Positions 44,401 through 54,160 of a stretch of 64,000 bases of DNA are shown here, piece by piece; positions within the stretch are counted from its first letter, which is position 1; each line of letters begins with the position of its first letter. A model generated the notes under the pieces. It did not search any database, had not been told where the DNA came from, and was given only the letters and a program-made list of their open reading frames with translations. A program made the position numbers and the translations under genes. The DNA comes from Hydractinia symbiolongicarpus. Taxonomy: Eukaryota > Cnidaria > Hydrozoa > Anthoathecata > Hydractiniidae. Location: contig NC_079876.1 of NCBI RefSeq assembly GCF_029227915.1, positions 28,431,828 through 28,495,827 of the forward strand, written 5' to 3'.

Positions 44401-46287
44401 CTTTAAAGGAAGAAATTTTCGCGGAAGAAATTTTCGCGAGGCCAAAAAATCGCGAAATTTTTGGAATTTATTTTCGCGAATAGCCTCTCCTAAAATTTTT
44501 CGCAGGAATATATTTTCGTGAATGAACACTATCGAAATTTTTCGCGAGAAAAAACTTTCGCGAATGGCCTATTTTTAAAATATTTCGCGAGAATAAACTT
44601 TCGCGAACGAAGACATTTTTGATTTTTTTATACGTGCCTAATTTATAAAAAACGTGTTTTTTATACAAAAAGCAGTTATATAAATGACAGCTGATTTGAG
44701 AATGTAAGTTTTTCTTTCGTTTGCACTTTTTCAAAACACAAAATAAACTATATATAAACAAGTTTTACAGGGTAAAGCTTTTCGTATTAACGAGTAACAA
44801 AAATATTTGTTCTAACAGTGTCATTGTTCATCTTCCATGCTTTCAAAAGCGTCAAAAGCAGATCTTTCCCACACAAAATCACAATCCTCATCTTCGTCGT
44901 CTTCACCGCTATCGTCATTTTCGTCGTCGTCGGCTCTTTCAGAGTATCCAATCTGCTTTTCTTCCAAGGTCAAACCACAAACCGATTGAAGCAGCTGGTT
45001 CTCCACTGGACTGCTTTCACATAACGGGTCGATCTCTTGAAATGGGTCGATTGGAGGGAGATTCTTGCTACCCAGCTGAATCACATCAGTAATTCCCGCT
45101 GCTCTCCATTCACTTTCAATGATACTTTTTCCTTTGCTGGTAGTCATCTCATCATAAAAGTCGACAACCCATTGAGCATGTAGGGGTTTGAGAGTAGTTA
45201 AACGCAGCTTAACATCTACTTCATCAATTTTGACCACATCATTAAGCTGCTTTGAAATTTGATCAGCTTACCAGGTGCTGAATTTATTTCTCAAGAAGCG
45301 CTCTGCATGTCCATTGACAGTTAAATCTAATGGTTGATAAAACTTGGTCATATTTGCTGGTACATTGACGACACATATGTGGTTTTCCTTGATCTTATTG
45401 AGGACTTCGCTCGTCATTTGGCCAGTAAATACATCCCTGATAAGCAATCCTTTTTGATCAGGAGGTAGCTTGAGTGTTGCTCGTTCTTCTTTTAGGTAGG
45501 GCGAAATGATTTCTTCAATTATTTTGATTGACTCTGTCGTGTTAGAGTAGTGAGTGGGGTTTGCACTCAAACTGAAGCCGTCTGGAAACTTAAAGCGAGG
45601 TAGACTCTGTTCCGTCTTTCCCCCGTAGATCAGCTGGATAGGCAAAAACTTATTTGTAAACGTTATTCCAAATGTTCCAGTAATCGATCGTTTGTCGCTA
45701 GCAGCTTCCATGACTACGGACGCTGAACCACGTTTGGCTAGGGTGAAATTACCAGTTGGGACATATTTTAGGGGTGTTTGGTCAATGTTGATGATCATGG
45801 AGTGTGGTATGTTATGCTTTTCAATAAGGGTGACGATCTCATGGTGAAACAAAAATTCCATTTCTTTCCTGGCACCGTCAGGAATATTAACCTTTGAGGA
45901 AGTCTTCATCCGCCGAACGAACCCCATACGCTTGAATAAGCTTTTTGCCCAACTTGATGAATCGACATCAATGTTTCCAACGGCGCCCGGATACCTTGAC
46001 ATAAGAGCTTTGGCTGTAGCCTTGGCCAAGCTTGAGTGAGAAGTGCAATAAATAAAACCTTGCACATTTTTCTCAAACTTTTCCCCAATAAGGTATTTGT
46101 TATGTTGCAAAAAAATTTTTTTCGCGGGAATTTATTTCCGCGAATCAAGCATACTTGAAAATTTCGCGGGAATTTATTTTCGCGAACGACCCCTTTTGAT
46201 TTTTTTCGCGGGACTTTATTTTCGCGATTTTGGCCAAAATTCGCGAAATCGCGAAAATTTCTTCCGCGAAAATTTCTTCCTTTAAAG
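44401..46287 (-). mobile_element. pogo-like (Tc1/mariner-related) DNA transposon, TA target duplication
   Basis: Terminal inverted repeats are identical over 39 bp, starting CTTTAAAGGAAGAAATTTTC at both ends (44401 and, inverted, ending 46287). TA flanks both sides (44399-44400, 46288-46289). Inside the ends are many subterminal TTCGCGGGAAT...TTTTCGCGAA-type repeats (44420-44610, 46115-46275), likely transposase-binding sites. Encodes a DDE_1 transposase on the minus strand. Confidence 0.92.
44821..46110 (-). pseudogene. pogo/Jerky-like DDE_1 transposase, N-terminally truncated, one internal stop
   Basis: The minus-strand frame 46110-45268 continues in the same frame to 44821 after a single TAA at 45268-45270. 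Motifs: part of the CENP-B-type DNA-binding domain, then MIINIDQTPLKYVP (first Asp), KRSITGTFGITFTNKFLPIQ, LLIRDVFTGQMT (second Asp), CVVNVPANMTKFYQPLDLTV (third acidic residue) and RLTTLKPLHAQWVVDFYDE. An Asp/Glu-rich tail follows (44830-44930). The N-terminal HTH is missing because the frame opens close to the terminal repeat. The core is otherwise well preserved, indicating recent activity. Confidence 0.85.
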
Positions 46288-46289
46288 TA

Positions 46290-46771
46290 TCCTTTTTCTT
46301 GCAGGCATCAATATTATTCTTGAGTATACATTACTGGCTTCCACTTCCAGGTTCATCACATCACGCAAAGTGTCACTCCCCTTGATTAGAGCCTTTATGG
46401 ACGATATCAACCTGATGTCTTCATCAGTGTCTGGTACCCAAACGCTTTTGTCCAGGTGTACTGCAGCACTAAAATGGGCTGGCATGGATTTTCGTGCTAA
46501 CAAATCACGCAGCATCGTGATCATAAAAGGTAAGTCCCTCAATTCAACTCCTTTTGCTCTCCAAAAGCCTGCTGACCCCACAGACTTCTCTTCCTACATT
46601 CCTTCTATCCGTTCCATGCCTATGCGATTTCTAGGCCGTATTATGGATGGTTCTATCTCCGATAGGAAGGCTATTGACGAACTTGATCAGAAGTTATCTG
46701 CAGGGGTCTCTATTATTGACAAGTCATTTTATAAAGGCCCTCAGAAGCTGTGGATTTTATATAGACAGTCA
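46290..46771 (+). pseudogene. R2-like copy 2, inverted 5' half, second segment (FMDD box and palm)
   Basis: Continues the RT of 42837-44400 in the same frame once the pogo element and one TA are removed: LFLAGINIILEYT, then IRAFMDDINLMSSS with the catalytic FMDD box (about 46396). MDFRANKSRSIVI, MRFLGRIMDGSISDRKA and IIDKSFYKGPQKLWILY follow. Breaks off at about 46765-46771, the presumed twin-priming point. Confidence 0.82.
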
Positions 46772-46931
46772 GCAAGCATAACTTTAGGTTATAAAATTCT
46801 TTATTAAGCTATTATAAAACAATTTGCGTTTTGTCATATTATTTGTGTCTTGCAAGCATAACTTTAGGTTATAAAATTCTTTATTAAGCTATTATAAAAC
46901 AATTTGCGTTTTGTCATATTATTTGTGTCTT
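46772..46931. repeat. 80-bp tandem duplication
   Basis: GCAAGCATAACTTTAGGTTA starts at 46772 and again at 46852. The two 80-bp units look identical, so the duplication is recent or an assembly artefact. It abuts the R2-like breakpoint. Confidence 0.9.
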
Positions 46932-46977
46932 GCGTTTTTGTTCCAAGATTCTGCATATAATGTGCGTAATTACCTTA

Positions 46978-47383
46978 TTCCATGAAATTACCCAGTTATG
47001 ATTTTACACGCTTTTTTATAAGAATATAATTATAAGAATATCGAGGCTGAGAAATGGGTTAAAATTAGAAATATCCTAAGAATATACCCAGGCTCAACTT
47101 CTTGTTTTAGATATGAAAATTTGTGTGATGCGCAGATTTTGATTAGAGGTTTATTTCTTATACTGTATGTTTATTTTCTTGTCGGATCACCTGTCGTTTT
47201 CACTTTGTTTAATGACTTTCCACCATTTTTTTTAACCATCTTTAAGCATATTAAGGGTAATACATACTTTCCGGTGAAGAATTTTTTTAAGAATATTTGA
47301 GGCTGAGATTTGTCAAAAAGCTAAGGATACTGAGGCTGAAACGAAAAAACAATATTCTTATAAGACTCGTTAATTTCATGGAA
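46978..47383. mobile_element. MITE with TTCCATGAAATTA ends and TA target duplication
   Basis: TTCCATGAAATTA at 46978 and its inverse TAATTTCATGGAA ending at 47383, flanked by TA on both sides (46976-46977, 47384-47385). 406 bp, no ORF. Internal TAAGAATAT...GAGGCTGAG words recur four times. Probably mobilised by a Tc1/mariner-type transposase. Confidence 0.75.
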
Positions 47384-47618
47384 TAATAAAGAATAAAGTG
47401 GTAGTTTGTTCTGATAACATTCGTTCCTTTGCATGCTGGAAAATTTTTTCAATAAACTTACTTAGTTTCACCTCAAACTTCGGGATTAAGCCTGAAACAC
47501 ACGATCCTTTAATACGAAAGGTCAAAAACTGATGGATAATGATCAATATTACTTACTTTATTAGACACAAGTGTAAATATTTTAGTATATTTAATTAATA
47601 AAATTGCATAATTATTAC

Positions 47619-47684
47619 GCCTTGTTAGTCTAATGGCTATGACACTCGTAAACGAGAGATCCAGGTTCGAATCCTGGACAGGGC
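47619..47684 (+). tRNA. tRNA-like sequence, anticodon arm shortened
   Basis: Acceptor stem GCCTTGT/ACAGGGC (one G-T pair), D-arm GTCT...TGAC, and a perfect T-arm CCAGG-TTCGAAT-CCTGG containing the B-box GGTTCGAATCC. Only 17 nt separate D- and T-arms and form a hairpin CTCG-TAAA-CGAG too short for an anticodon loop. Same family as 20350-20413. Better viewed as a tRNA-derived repeat than a working tRNA. Confidence 0.5.
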
Positions 47685-47819
47685 ATGAAAAACATTATCT
47701 TGCACCTACAACAACCCCGTTGTATTATATTGATAAAATTCTGTATATTGACCTTATAATACCTTAATTAAATATATGTAATCTTCGAGTTGTAGAAGGG
47801 GAAGGAGTGTATATTTAAA

Positions 47820-48200
47820 TGCCTGACCCTGCCTTGCCGTTCCTTTGCCATTGCCTACCCTTTCTATGTCTTTTCTGTTGCCTGCTTACTATGCCCTTTT
47901 CTGTTCCTCCCATGCCTTGCCTACCCCTGCCTTGCTGATTCCTCTTCCTGTTTTCTTGCCTGCCTTTGTCGCTCCCTTTCCTTGCCGTTCTTAATAAATC
48001 CCTTCCTTTCCTATGCCTTTTCTGGTGCCTGCCTGCTATGCCTTTGCCTGTGCCTCCCATGCCTTGCCTACCCCTGTCTTGCCTACCCCTGCCTTGCTGA
48101 TTCCTCTTCCTGTTTCCTTGCCTGCCTTTGCCGTGCAACGCTAAATATATTGCCGTGCCCTTTCCTTTATGCATTTGCCTTGGCAACCTCTCCGCAACAC
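47820..48200. repeat. Pyrimidine-rich minisatellite
   Basis: Two to three units of about 150 bp built from CTTGCCTACCCCTGCCTTGC-type words. The complementary strand reads as a Gly/Arg/Lys-rich frame, which is a by-product of the repeat and not evidence for a protein. Confidence 0.8.
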
Positions 48201-48269
48201 TTTCTATACTGGTTCCAAGGAGGTAATTGGCACAAAAATTAAACAAACAAACAGACAGAGAGAGTAGGA

Positions 48270-48728
48270 CAGGACTTCTGCAAAGGGTACAAGGGTTTCA
48301 ACTCATATTCCTGAACTAAGGTACCCAAAATGTGTAGCTGAGTCACCTCAAAAGAGGTCTGCGAACAGTCTTCAGCAGGAACTAGACATTTCTTTCATCC
48401 ATAACTTTTCATCTGTCCTACTCTGTACAATCTTGTGTGACTGGGGTAATAAGTAGAGTCGTCACTCTCCAAAGATAAGACCAATGCAGTCAAGCCCCCT
48501 TGCTGACATAATTTTTATTTTGTTTTTCTGATTTTGTTTTTTGTTATTTCCTTTTTGACTGGGGTAATAAGTGGAGTCGTCACTCTCAAAAGATATGACC
48601 TGGTACAGTCAAACCCCCTTGCTGGCGTAATTTTTTTTGTTTTTCGCTTTTATTTTGACTGGGGTAATAACTTGAGTCGTCCCTCTCCAAAGTCAAGACC
48701 ACAAAAAATAGTCAAACCCCCTGGTCCT
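48270..48728 (+). repeat. Rep-A right part with triplicated tail
   Basis: CTGAACTAAGGTACCCAAAA then the stem AAATGTGTAG/CTAGACATTT. The tail GACTGGGGTAATAAG...AAGCCCCCTTGCT is repeated three times (about 48437, 48557, 48656). The stem differs from other copies by paired changes. Confidence 0.75.
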
Positions 48729-49997
48729 ACTCTCATCTTTTAACTAGCCCCCAGGCTGTTTTGAGAGGACCCCTGCCGGTTGTGATAGTTTATTGATACT
48801 TCCTTGTATTTATTCAGTTTAACTTTTGTAAACTTTCATTCCCAGAAAAGATTATCTGTATCTGAATTTGTTATAGCCTTACACTCCCTTATCAAGGACA
48901 ATACTGCAGGATTTTGCTCAACGAAATGACATAGCTACCTGCCTAAAATATGGAAAAACAATGCAGGAGAAAAGGTATTGCAACAAAGACACAATGGCAC
49001 CCCCATTTGTTAAAAAATGGCATGTGAAAGGTGCAAAAACAATTGTCAAAAAATATATTCGTAGCTTTAAACACATAATTTATCGAAATAATTTGAAACA
49101 AATGTGAAACTTTCAACGTCAACAGTTGAATTTTATCTACGTTATCTTGAATGTAATTTTTTGAAATCATCAAGTGCCACATATCATAAATTCGGGTTTA
49201 TTTCTTATTCTAAGACGAACATATTAACATATTTTACAACAAAGTGGAAAGGCTGTCCACACGTATCTGCATATCTTACTCTGAACTAGATACCCAGCCG
49301 TGAACTGTGTTGTCACTCATTAAACGCTTTTATGTTCTTGTTTTGCTACACGAAATATTTGTTTCGTACCTAGGAATCTTTTTATAGGGGTTCTTAATCA
49401 CCTCTATCTGAATCTTCTTTGGCTAGGTTTATCACTCTCCTCTTTATCGTGAGAACTTATAAGAAGCTAAGCTTGACAGTTTGTCTTGTCGTTGGGTTAA
49501 CGATTCCACTTCCAATGGATTGGGATTAGATCTGTAGTATGTACTGCTGATGGTTTTGCGTCGGGGTCCACGTTCAGCTTGATGGGTGTACCATACATTG
49601 TAGGGAGCTTCTGGTGGGTGCATTTGTTGTGCTAACTGGTGTAGTCGGTGTGTTGGCTGGTGTAGTCAGTGTGCTGACTGATGTGGTTGGTGTATCTGTG
49701 AAGGCATTGATTGATGGGAAATCTTTAGGATAATCTCTGACTTATTTCGACTTGTCAGAGAAGCTTGGGAGAAACCCACAATTACGTTTGGACGAAAAGT
49801 GGCATAACACATGTTCGCAGGACAGACAACTCAACAACCATAACAATCCTATCCTGTGAAGATATAAATGAACATTCATCAGAGTGAACTTCGTACAGGT
49901 ACCTTTGTGCATTTCTCTATAACTAAATTTTTAATTAAAAAAATTTCTTGTCTTTTGCACTTAATCTTCACCTTTTATAAAAGTTATATAGACCAAT
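48729..49997. other. non-coding interval and probable LINE 5' leader
   Basis: No recognisable ORF. A short GT-rich tandem repeat (GCTGGTGTAGTCNGTGTG-like, 49630-49695) lies in it. The last few hundred bases may be the 5' leader of the LINE that starts at 49998. Confidence 0.4.
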
Positions 49998-50731
49998 ATG
50001 AGTGTTCAAAGCAATAATATTGAAAATGTTGTCTGTCCTGTCTGTAATCTGATTAGTTTAGATAATTGCATTTTCTGTGACTATTGCCAAAGTTGAATAC
50101 ATGCCTCGTGCTCCAAGATTTCAAAAAGAGTTCTTTTGTCCATCTCACAAAATAATGATCCCTGGTTTTGCCACATGTGCCTGATAAAAAGATGCCTTTC
50201 CAGACTATAACTAACTTACAAGTTAATTCTCTATGTTTTAACTCTAATGAATGCCATACAGCTAATATATGTAATATTTGTAATAAACATATCGCTATTG
50301 ATAATAACAGAAAAATTTTTTTGTGAACTTGAATGTGTGAACTGAAATGTGTGAACTTGAACAAAAAAAGCTTAAAACCATAAATGGTAAAACGTGGTCT
50401 TGTACAGATTGTGATATAATTCCATTTAAAGATATTAACAACCTTGATATGACGAAAAACATTAATTATAATTCTCTAAATGACTTTTCCTGTCATAAAA
50501 ACATTCTTGAAGTATCTACATCATTTGGTGACTTAAAAGGCTTGCCTGAACTGCAGTTGGATTTTTCACAAAACGTGGGAGATAACAAGGATGCACCAGT
50601 GCTAGATTTTGATTATTATACTCTTCAAGAATTTCGTAGGTTGGTTAAAAATATGCAAGATGATAAATGTAGCTTGTCCATCTTGCATACTAATATAAGA
50701 TATCCTACCAAAAAAATTTTCCTCTTCTTCA
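49998..50731 (+). pseudogene. APE-type LINE, N-terminal PHD-like zinc region (5' of copia insertion)
   Basis: From ATG 49998 the frame gives VCPVCNLISLDNCIFCDYCQ, a TGA, IHASC and, after a frameshift, WFCHMC: a PHD-type C4HC3 pattern as in ORF1-like regions of CR1/L2-class LINEs. A second Cys cluster (LECVN...WSCTDCDIIPF) follows at about 50325-50425. The frame then runs to DKCSLSILHTNIR, the usual lead into the APE endonuclease. It resumes at 55353 after the copia element. Confidence 0.7.
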
Positions 50732-51052
50732 TGTTGAATAATATTTGTTATGGTTCAGAAGATATATTTACTTCACAATGTACATACATAAATGTTTACA
50801 GTCAGCTTATATATAGTCTTTACATGGAACTTGCTAGAAAATACTAGTATACAAGAAAAAACGTCTAGAATGTTCCAGAAACAAAGATGGCGTCTAGTAA
50901 GCAACGACAAGAAAGTTCCAACGTATGTTCTAGAGAGTTCAAGTACATATATACATGATGTAATGTCCATACTACATGAATGTTCAAGAATGTTCTGGAA
51001 TGTTCCGTAATGTTCCAGTAAATATCTGACTAGAGTGTCTGTAATTTCAATA
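50732..51052 (-). repeat. 3' LTR of copia 2
   Basis: 321 bp, about six to eight differences from 55032-55352. Confidence 0.92.
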
Positions 51053-51059
51053 CTCCTCC

Positions 51060-51383
51060 TCACTCGCTGTCAGATAGTTCGTAAATACCACTCCTTTCGC
51101 GTAGTTCATTAAATTGAACACGACCCAATCCTTTTGTCAATACGTCCGCAACCATGTCCTCGCTCGGACAGTACACCAACATGATCTTCTTATTCGTAAT
51201 CTGTTCTCGTATGTAGTGATGCTTAATGTCAATATGTTTTGTACGTCCATGAAACTTTGGATTTCTCGCCATACAAATTGTTGACTGATTGTCTTCGTAG
51301 ATCAAAGTTGGCTCGTCTGATTTCTCGTTCATGTCATTAAGAATTCGTCTCAACCAAATAGATTCCTGTGCTGCACTTGACAA
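51060..51383 (-). pseudogene. copia 2 RNase H C-terminal part, out of frame
   Basis: SSAAQESIWLRRILNDM, LIYEDNQSTICMARNP, HIDIKHHYIREQI and YCPSEDMVADVLTKGL are the C-terminal RNase H blocks of copia elements. The join to the upstream frame at about 51370 skips the expected stretch between STSGH and the SSAEAEY-type block. One catalytic Glu is therefore lost by a deletion of about 90 bp and the frame changes. Confidence 0.85.
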
Positions 51384-54103
51384 TGACCAGATGTTGATTT
51401 TCGATCGTCAAGATCGCCTGCCCAATTCGCATCTGAATATCCGGTTAAACCACTTTTATCACCATATAATAAACCATAGTTGACTGTGCCATTCAAATAT
51501 CTCATAATACGTTTGACTGCAGACCAATGATGTGTCGTAGGTTTTGAAGTGTATCTTGCAACGTTTCCAACAGCATATGCAATATCTGGTCTTGTTTTCG
51601 TTGACAGATAAAGGAAACATCCAACTGCTGATTGATATATGTCTTGGTCAAACAGAATATCGTCGTCTGTTGGTTTCATCAATCTTGCTCCGGCTTCAGT
51701 AGGAGTTGCGACAGCTTTCGAATTTTGCATGTCAAACTTCGTTAGCACTTCTTTGATGTAGGTTGGTTGACCAATCCATATCTTCCCTGGTTCTAGATGA
51801 ACGACTTTAACGCCAAGGAAATGATGTAACTTCCCCATGTCTTTTACGTCAAATTTTACACCAATTTCTTGAATGATTTGTTGGATTTGCGTACTTGATT
51901 TCCCTGCTAATAGGATATCATCAACGTATACAGCCAATATAAACATCTCTCCTCCTGAAGTCATCGTGTAAATGCAAGGATCATTCGTCGAAGGGGTAAA
52001 TCCACATTTCTTGAGATGTTTATCCAAAGCTTCATTCCAGCATCGCGACGATTGCTTTAGACCATATATACTTCTCTTCAGCTTGCAGACCATATTCTCC
52101 TTCCCTTTAATCTCGAAACCCTCAGGTTGTTTCATGAAGATGTCTTCTTTCAATTCGCCATTCAAGAATGCGGTTGTTATATCCAATTGATGTAGTTGAA
52201 GATTATATTTCGCTGCCAATGCAATCATTGTCCTTATTGATTCGAATCTTACTACGGGACAAAATGTTTCATCATAGTCAATTCCACTTTTCTGTGTGAA
52301 TCCTTGCGCTACCAATCTTGCCTTGTGCCGCTCTACGTTTCCATCTGCATCACACTTTCGTTTGAACACCCATTTGCTTCCAACAGCTTTACGTCCATCC
52401 GGCAGTTCAACGACATCCCATACATCGTTTTTGTATAGTGATTTGATTTCCCTTTTCATTGCGTCGATCCAATTTTCTTTGTCATCACTTTGAAGTGCTT
52501 CTTTGATTGACTTTGGATCTGGTACTTCTTCTGCAACATATACCCAATCACCGTAACGATCTGGTGCTTTTCGTTCTCGTCTCTGCCTATCGGTTTGTAA
52601 AGGTTCACCGTTGTCATTTTTGTCAACGTCATTATCTTCAAATTCCAATTCCACTTCATGTTGCTTGACAACTTCTTTTGGAGCTTCTTTGTCATCCTTC
52701 TCCTTAGTTCGTGATTTAGTTTCGTTGAAGACAACATCTCTGCTGAAGAAAACTCTTTTCTTCACTTCATCGTACAACCGAAAGCCTTTGGTTGTCGTAC
52801 CATATCCCAGGAAAATGCATCGTTTCGTCTTTGAATCCACTTTTGCTCTCTCGTCCTTTGGAATGAGTGCGTAAGCGTTGCATCCAAATATACGAAGATC
52901 GCTGACATTTGGTTTGTGTCCAGTCCAAACTTCATATGGTGTCATACCTTTAACAGCACTTGTAGGACTACGATTTCGTAAGTAACTTGCTGTTGATAAT
53001 GCTTCTGCCCAAAAACGCTTGGGTAACTTTGAATCCGCTAACATGGCTCGCACCATTTCCACAAGTGTCCTGTTCATTCTTTCAGCCACACCGTTCTGTT
53101 CTGGATTCTTTGGAACTGTTGTTTCATGTCGAATACCTTCTCTTTTGAGATAGTTCTCAAATTCATTTGAAGTGTATTCTCCTCCGTTGTCCGTTCGAAA
53201 TACTTTAATTCTCGAACCGCTTGACTTTTCGACCATTGCTTTCCATTCCACAAAACTTTGGAATGCGTCGCTTTTGTTTTTCAGCATATACACCCACACA
53301 TGTCGTGACTTATCGTCGATAAAGGTGATAAAATATTCAGCTCCGCTAAGTGACTTCTCTTCAATCTTTCCACACACGTCACTGTGCACTAATCCAAGTA
53401 ATTCATTGGACCGCACTCCTCCTTTCTTTGGAAAAGGTGTCCGGTGCTGCTTTCCATCAACACATGATTCACAAAACTTTGCATTCTTTAATGTATCGTA
53501 TTCAAATCCATCAACCAAATTATCTTTTGCCAGCATTTCCAGACTTTTAACCCCAAGGTGACCGTAACGTCGGTGCCAAATTGATTCTTTTGTGTCGTCA
53601 CTTCCACACATTGCAAACTCGCTTTCCGCTTCTCCCTGTTGACTACAGTTGAGATGATACAGGTTTCCAGACTTTGTAGCAGTAGCTACTACTTTGTTGC
53701 CATCCAATATACGGCATTCCGACTGACCAAACTCAAACCTCTTACCGGACTTTGTTCCCTTTGAGACACTCAAAAGATTGTAAGACAGTTGTGGTACGTA
53801 TAAAGTTTCATACAATCGGCATTGTTTCACTTTTACATCCGGGATGTTCACGAATAATTGCACTGTCCCTTTACCAATAGCTTCCAGTGAGTATCCGTCC
53901 CCAACAGTAATCTTCTGTGGTTCCTCGAGTTCAACAATGTCAATAAATAAGCTCTCGTCATTGCACATATGACACGTGGCTCCAGAGTCCACTATCCAAT
54001 CGCTTAACTTTTCGGATGCTACTAAAGAATGTTCGACAACAAATCCGAGTTCGATTTCTTCGTCGGACTCCTTCTTTTCGGCGGTACAAGCTTTTTGGTT
54101 CAT
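51350..54103 (-). CDS. copia 2 Pol: protease, integrase, reverse transcriptase
   Basis: A 917-codon open frame, the longest in the window. Protease WIVDSGATCHMC; integrase zinc domain HRRYGHLGVKSL...CESCVDGKQ; catalytic core SDVCGKI (D), FRTDNGGEYTS (D), NPEQNGVAERMNRT (E); RT KARLVAQGFTQKSGIDYDET, LDITTAFLNGEL and LAVYVDDILLAG (YVDD); RNase H start GYSDANWAGDLDDRKSTSG. Gag lies upstream in the same frame, separated by a single TGA. Apart from the RNase H deletion the protein looks functional. It drives cDNA synthesis and integration with 5-bp duplications. Confidence 0.95.
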   Translation of the reverse strand: MNQKACTAEKKESDEEIELGFVVEHSLVASEKLSDWIVDSGATCHMCNDESLFIDIVELEEPQKITVGDGYSLEAIGKGTVQLFVNIPDVKVKQCRLYETLYVPQLSYNLLSVSKGTKSGKRFEFGQSECRILDGNKVVATATKSGNLYHLNCSQQGEAESEFAMCGSDDTKESIWHRRYGHLGVKSLEMLAKDNLVDGFEYDTLKNAKFCESCVDGKQHRTPFPKKGGVRSNELLGLVHSDVCGKIEEKSLSGAEYFITFIDDKSRHVWVYMLKNKSDAFQSFVEWKAMVEKSSGSRIKVFRTDNGGEYTSNEFENYLKREGIRHETTVPKNPEQNGVAERMNRTLVEMVRAMLADSKLPKRFWAEALSTASYLRNRSPTSAVKGMTPYEVWTGHKPNVSDLRIFGCNAYALIPKDERAKVDSKTKRCIFLGYGTTTKGFRLYDEVKKRVFFSRDVVFNETKSRTKEKDDKEAPKEVVKQHEVELEFEDNDVDKNDNGEPLQTDRQRRERKAPDRYGDWVYVAEEVPDPKSIKEALQSDDKENWIDAMKREIKSLYKNDVWDVVELPDGRKAVGSKWVFKRKCDADGNVERHKARLVAQGFTQKSGIDYDETFCPVVRFESIRTMIALAAKYNLQLHQLDITTAFLNGELKEDIFMKQPEGFEIKGKENMVCKLKRSIYGLKQSSRCWNEALDKHLKKCGFTPSTNDPCIYTMTSGGEMFILAVYVDDILLAGKSSTQIQQIIQEIGVKFDVKDMGKLHHFLGVKVVHLEPGKIWIGQPTYIKEVLTKFDMQNSKAVATPTEAGARLMKPTDDDILFDQDIYQSAVGCFLYLSTKTRPDIAYAVGNVARYTSKPTTHHWSAVKRIMRYLNGTVNYGLLYGDKSGLTGYSDANWAGDLDDRKSTSGHCQVQHRNLFG

Positions 54104-54160
54104 GGGTTTCTTCTTGAACTTTCCATCCGATCTTGAATAATTTCCCGCCTTGTTGAGATC

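Larger units (their letters stand above)
40536..46771 (-). mobile_element. R2-like retrotransposon copy 2, USP-bearing, 5' half inverted (twin-priming pattern)
   Basis: The 3' half (42821-40536) reads on the minus strand and the 5' half (about 42837-46771, minus the pogo insertion) on the plus strand. The plus half ends at KSFYKGPQKLWILY and the minus half starts at SVFIRKWLNLQHS. In copy 4 these two points are only about 30 residues apart. The 5'-truncated end of the inverted half abuts the 3' half, which is the arrangement produced by twin priming. I therefore treat both halves as one insertion. Confidence 0.7.

Noticed and set aside
47815-48246. 143-codon Gly/Arg/Lys-rich minus-strand frame
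   Set aside because: It is the translation of the pyrimidine-rich minisatellite; repeat periodicity, not coding selection, keeps it open.
53172-53561. 129-codon plus-strand frame
   Set aside because: Antisense shadow of the intact copia 2 Pol.
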